Assembly: GCA_944358275.1 (NCBI GenBank)
Contig: CALVQZ010000106.1
Span: 1 to 5,538, forward strand
Direction: 5' to 3'
DNA length: 5,538 nt
DNA from: an uncultured Bacilli bacterium
GTDB lineage: Bacteria; Bacillota_I; Bacilli_A; RF39; UBA660
Shown here: piece by piece, positions 4,590 through 5,538 of the stretch
Layout of the letters: the number at the start of each line of letters is the position of its first letter
Position numbering within the stretch: the stretch's first letter is position 1
Translations under genes and position numbers: made by a program
The notes under the pieces: generated by a model
What the model was told of the DNA's origin: nothing
What the model saw: the letters and a program-made list of their open reading frames with translations, nothing else
Database searches by the model: none

Positions 4590-5538
4590 ATGGCTGTATA
4601 TCAAGAATTTGATAAAAATGGAAAACTTATAAAAACAAAGGATGGGCGCTCTTGGGTTTTTAGAGTTCCCTATACTAAAGAAGATGGAACAAGAGACCAA
4701 AAGAAATCTAAGCGATATATGACAAGTAAAATAGCTAAAGATGAAGAGCGTAAGTTTCTAAATAAAGTTGAAGCAAAAGAACAAGTAGATAAATCAGATT
4801 GGACTTTTAAAGACCTTTACGAATCTTACTATGATTATAAAGCTAACATTGAGAAAGTAAAAGATACAACTTTTGATACTTACTATAATAGAGTCCCACA
4901 TCTAAAAAGTTTGGAGAATGTTAAATTAACAGAATTTAATATTGAACATTTTAACAAATGGAAAAGGATAATAGATTCAAAACCTGAATTAAAATGTACT
5001 AGTACTAAAAATGATATCTTTAAATTCTTAAAGGCAATCTTAAATTACGGCAGCAGACAATTAAATTTTGACTTTCATAACGTATATAAAAAAATGACTA
5101 AATTTACCGACCCTAATGAAGCCGAAAGAGAAATGGACTATTATACATTAGATGAGTTTAAGCATTTTATAAGTTTTGAAAATGAATTAAAATATATTTG
5201 TATGTTTGAAACATTATATTATATGGGATGTCGTAAAGGCGAATTAAGAGGTTTAACTTGGGATAAAATAGACTTTAATAACAAAAAATTAAATATTAAT
5301 ATACAAGTTCCCTCTAAATATGGTAGTAAAAATTACAAATTCACTACTCTTAAAACAAAATCTAGTAAAAGAACATTACCTATACCAGACATTTTATTGG
5401 AACACCTAAAAAAATTATTTGAAGAAGTTAAACAGTATAAAAACTTCAATATTAAATGGTTTGTATTTGGTAGCAAAGAATATGGATATGATTTTCCTAT
5501 TGCAAGTAAGGATATCGATGAAAGAAACAACTATATTT
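4590..5538 (+). CDS. int: Tyrosine recombinase/integrase (3' partial)
   Basis: The first 316 residues are present; the gene runs off the right edge. Residues about 15-60 (GRSWVFRVPYTKEDGTRDQKKSKRY split over 20-43, then TSKIAKDEERKFL) form the AP2-like arm-binding domain of Tn916/phage-type integrases. Residues about 70-170 (DWTFKDLYESYYDYKANIE, then helices ending LKAILNYGSRQL) form the SAM-like core-binding domain. The catalytic domain begins near 185 (YTLDEFKHFI). YYMGCRKGELRGLTW (210-224) carries the first catalytic Arg215. TTLKTKSSKRTLPIP (252-266) is the beta-hairpin with the catalytic Lys, probably Lys255. The HxxR box and the nucleophilic Tyr lie beyond the window, so integrity cannot be judged. 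The enzyme integrates and excises the element at an attachment site that usually lies close to the integrase gene, here likely just past the right edge. It is transcribed away from the regulatory operon. Confidence 0.93.
   Translation, partial: MAVYQEFDKNGKLIKTKDGRSWVFRVPYTKEDGTRDQKKSKRYMTSKIAKDEERKFLNKVEAKEQVDKSDWTFKDLYESYYDYKANIEKVKDTTFDTYYNRVPHLKSLENVKLTEFNIEHFNKWKRIIDSKPELKCTSTKNDIFKFLKAILNYGSRQLNFDFHNVYKKMTKFTDPNEAEREMDYYTLDEFKHFISFENELKYICMFETLYYMGCRKGELRGLTWDKIDFNNKKLNINIQVPSKYGSKNYKFTTLKTKSSKRTLPIPDILLEHLKKLFEEVKQYKNFNIKWFVFGSKEYGYDFPIASKDIDERNNYI

Noticed and set aside
4506..4700. Minus-strand frame across the integrase start, which could have explained the leftward terminator at 4477-4507.
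   Set aside because: It is antisense to the integrase N-terminus, lacks a ribosome binding site, and its stop overlaps the terminator stem.
5333..5530. Minus-strand frame inside the integrase gene.
   Set aside because: It is antisense to the catalytic domain and has no start signals or domain.

Overview
The window is AT-rich throughout, with A/T-ending codons, strong Shine-Dalgarno sequences of the AGGAGG type and short gene spacing. This suggests a low-GC Gram-positive bacterium (Bacillota, clostridial or related); Fusobacteria cannot be excluded. No rRNA, tRNA or CRISPR array was seen. TGA is not read as tryptophan.

Left part (1-1449, + strand): the 3' two-thirds of a metallo-beta-lactamase/beta-CASP hydrolase (RNase J/Cft2-like), cut by the window edge, is followed 31 nt later by a complete ClpP-type serine protease with an intact Ser-His-Asp triad and an unusual Lys/Arg-rich N-terminal extension. 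The two look co-transcribed. Whether they are host genes or cargo of the element to the right cannot be decided here.

Middle (1450-1960): about 500 bp without a convincing gene. It holds several inverted repeats, some open but stop-interrupted + strand stretches, and a strong intrinsic terminator for the leftward operon. It is the most likely place for an element boundary or decayed sequence.

Right part (1961-5538): a compact mobile element module. A leftward five-gene operon (4186 down to 1961) encodes two small putative DNA-binding proteins (81 and 56 aa), an XRE-type helix-turn-helix regulator (79 aa), an unrecognised 115 aa protein, and a stand-alone superfamily 3 (D5/P4-type) replicative helicase of 381 aa. 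The last three genes are coupled by two 8-nt overlaps, each preceded by a good ribosome binding site. A tyrosine integrase runs rightward from 4590 and is cut by the right edge after its first catalytic arginine. The 404 bp between the divergent units is packed with A-tracts, direct repeats, a TTGGCCAA palindrome and a nested inverted repeat that forms a terminator on the minus strand.

The combination of integrase, small regulators and an SF3 helicase, with no structural or conjugation genes visible, fits a phage satellite (PICI-like island) or a small integrative, autonomously replicating element. The regulators would control a switch, the integrase would integrate and excise, and the helicase would melt an origin after induction. 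The convergent beta-CASP/ClpP pair sits where such islands often carry accessory genes, which makes it a candidate cargo or defence pair; that link is inference.
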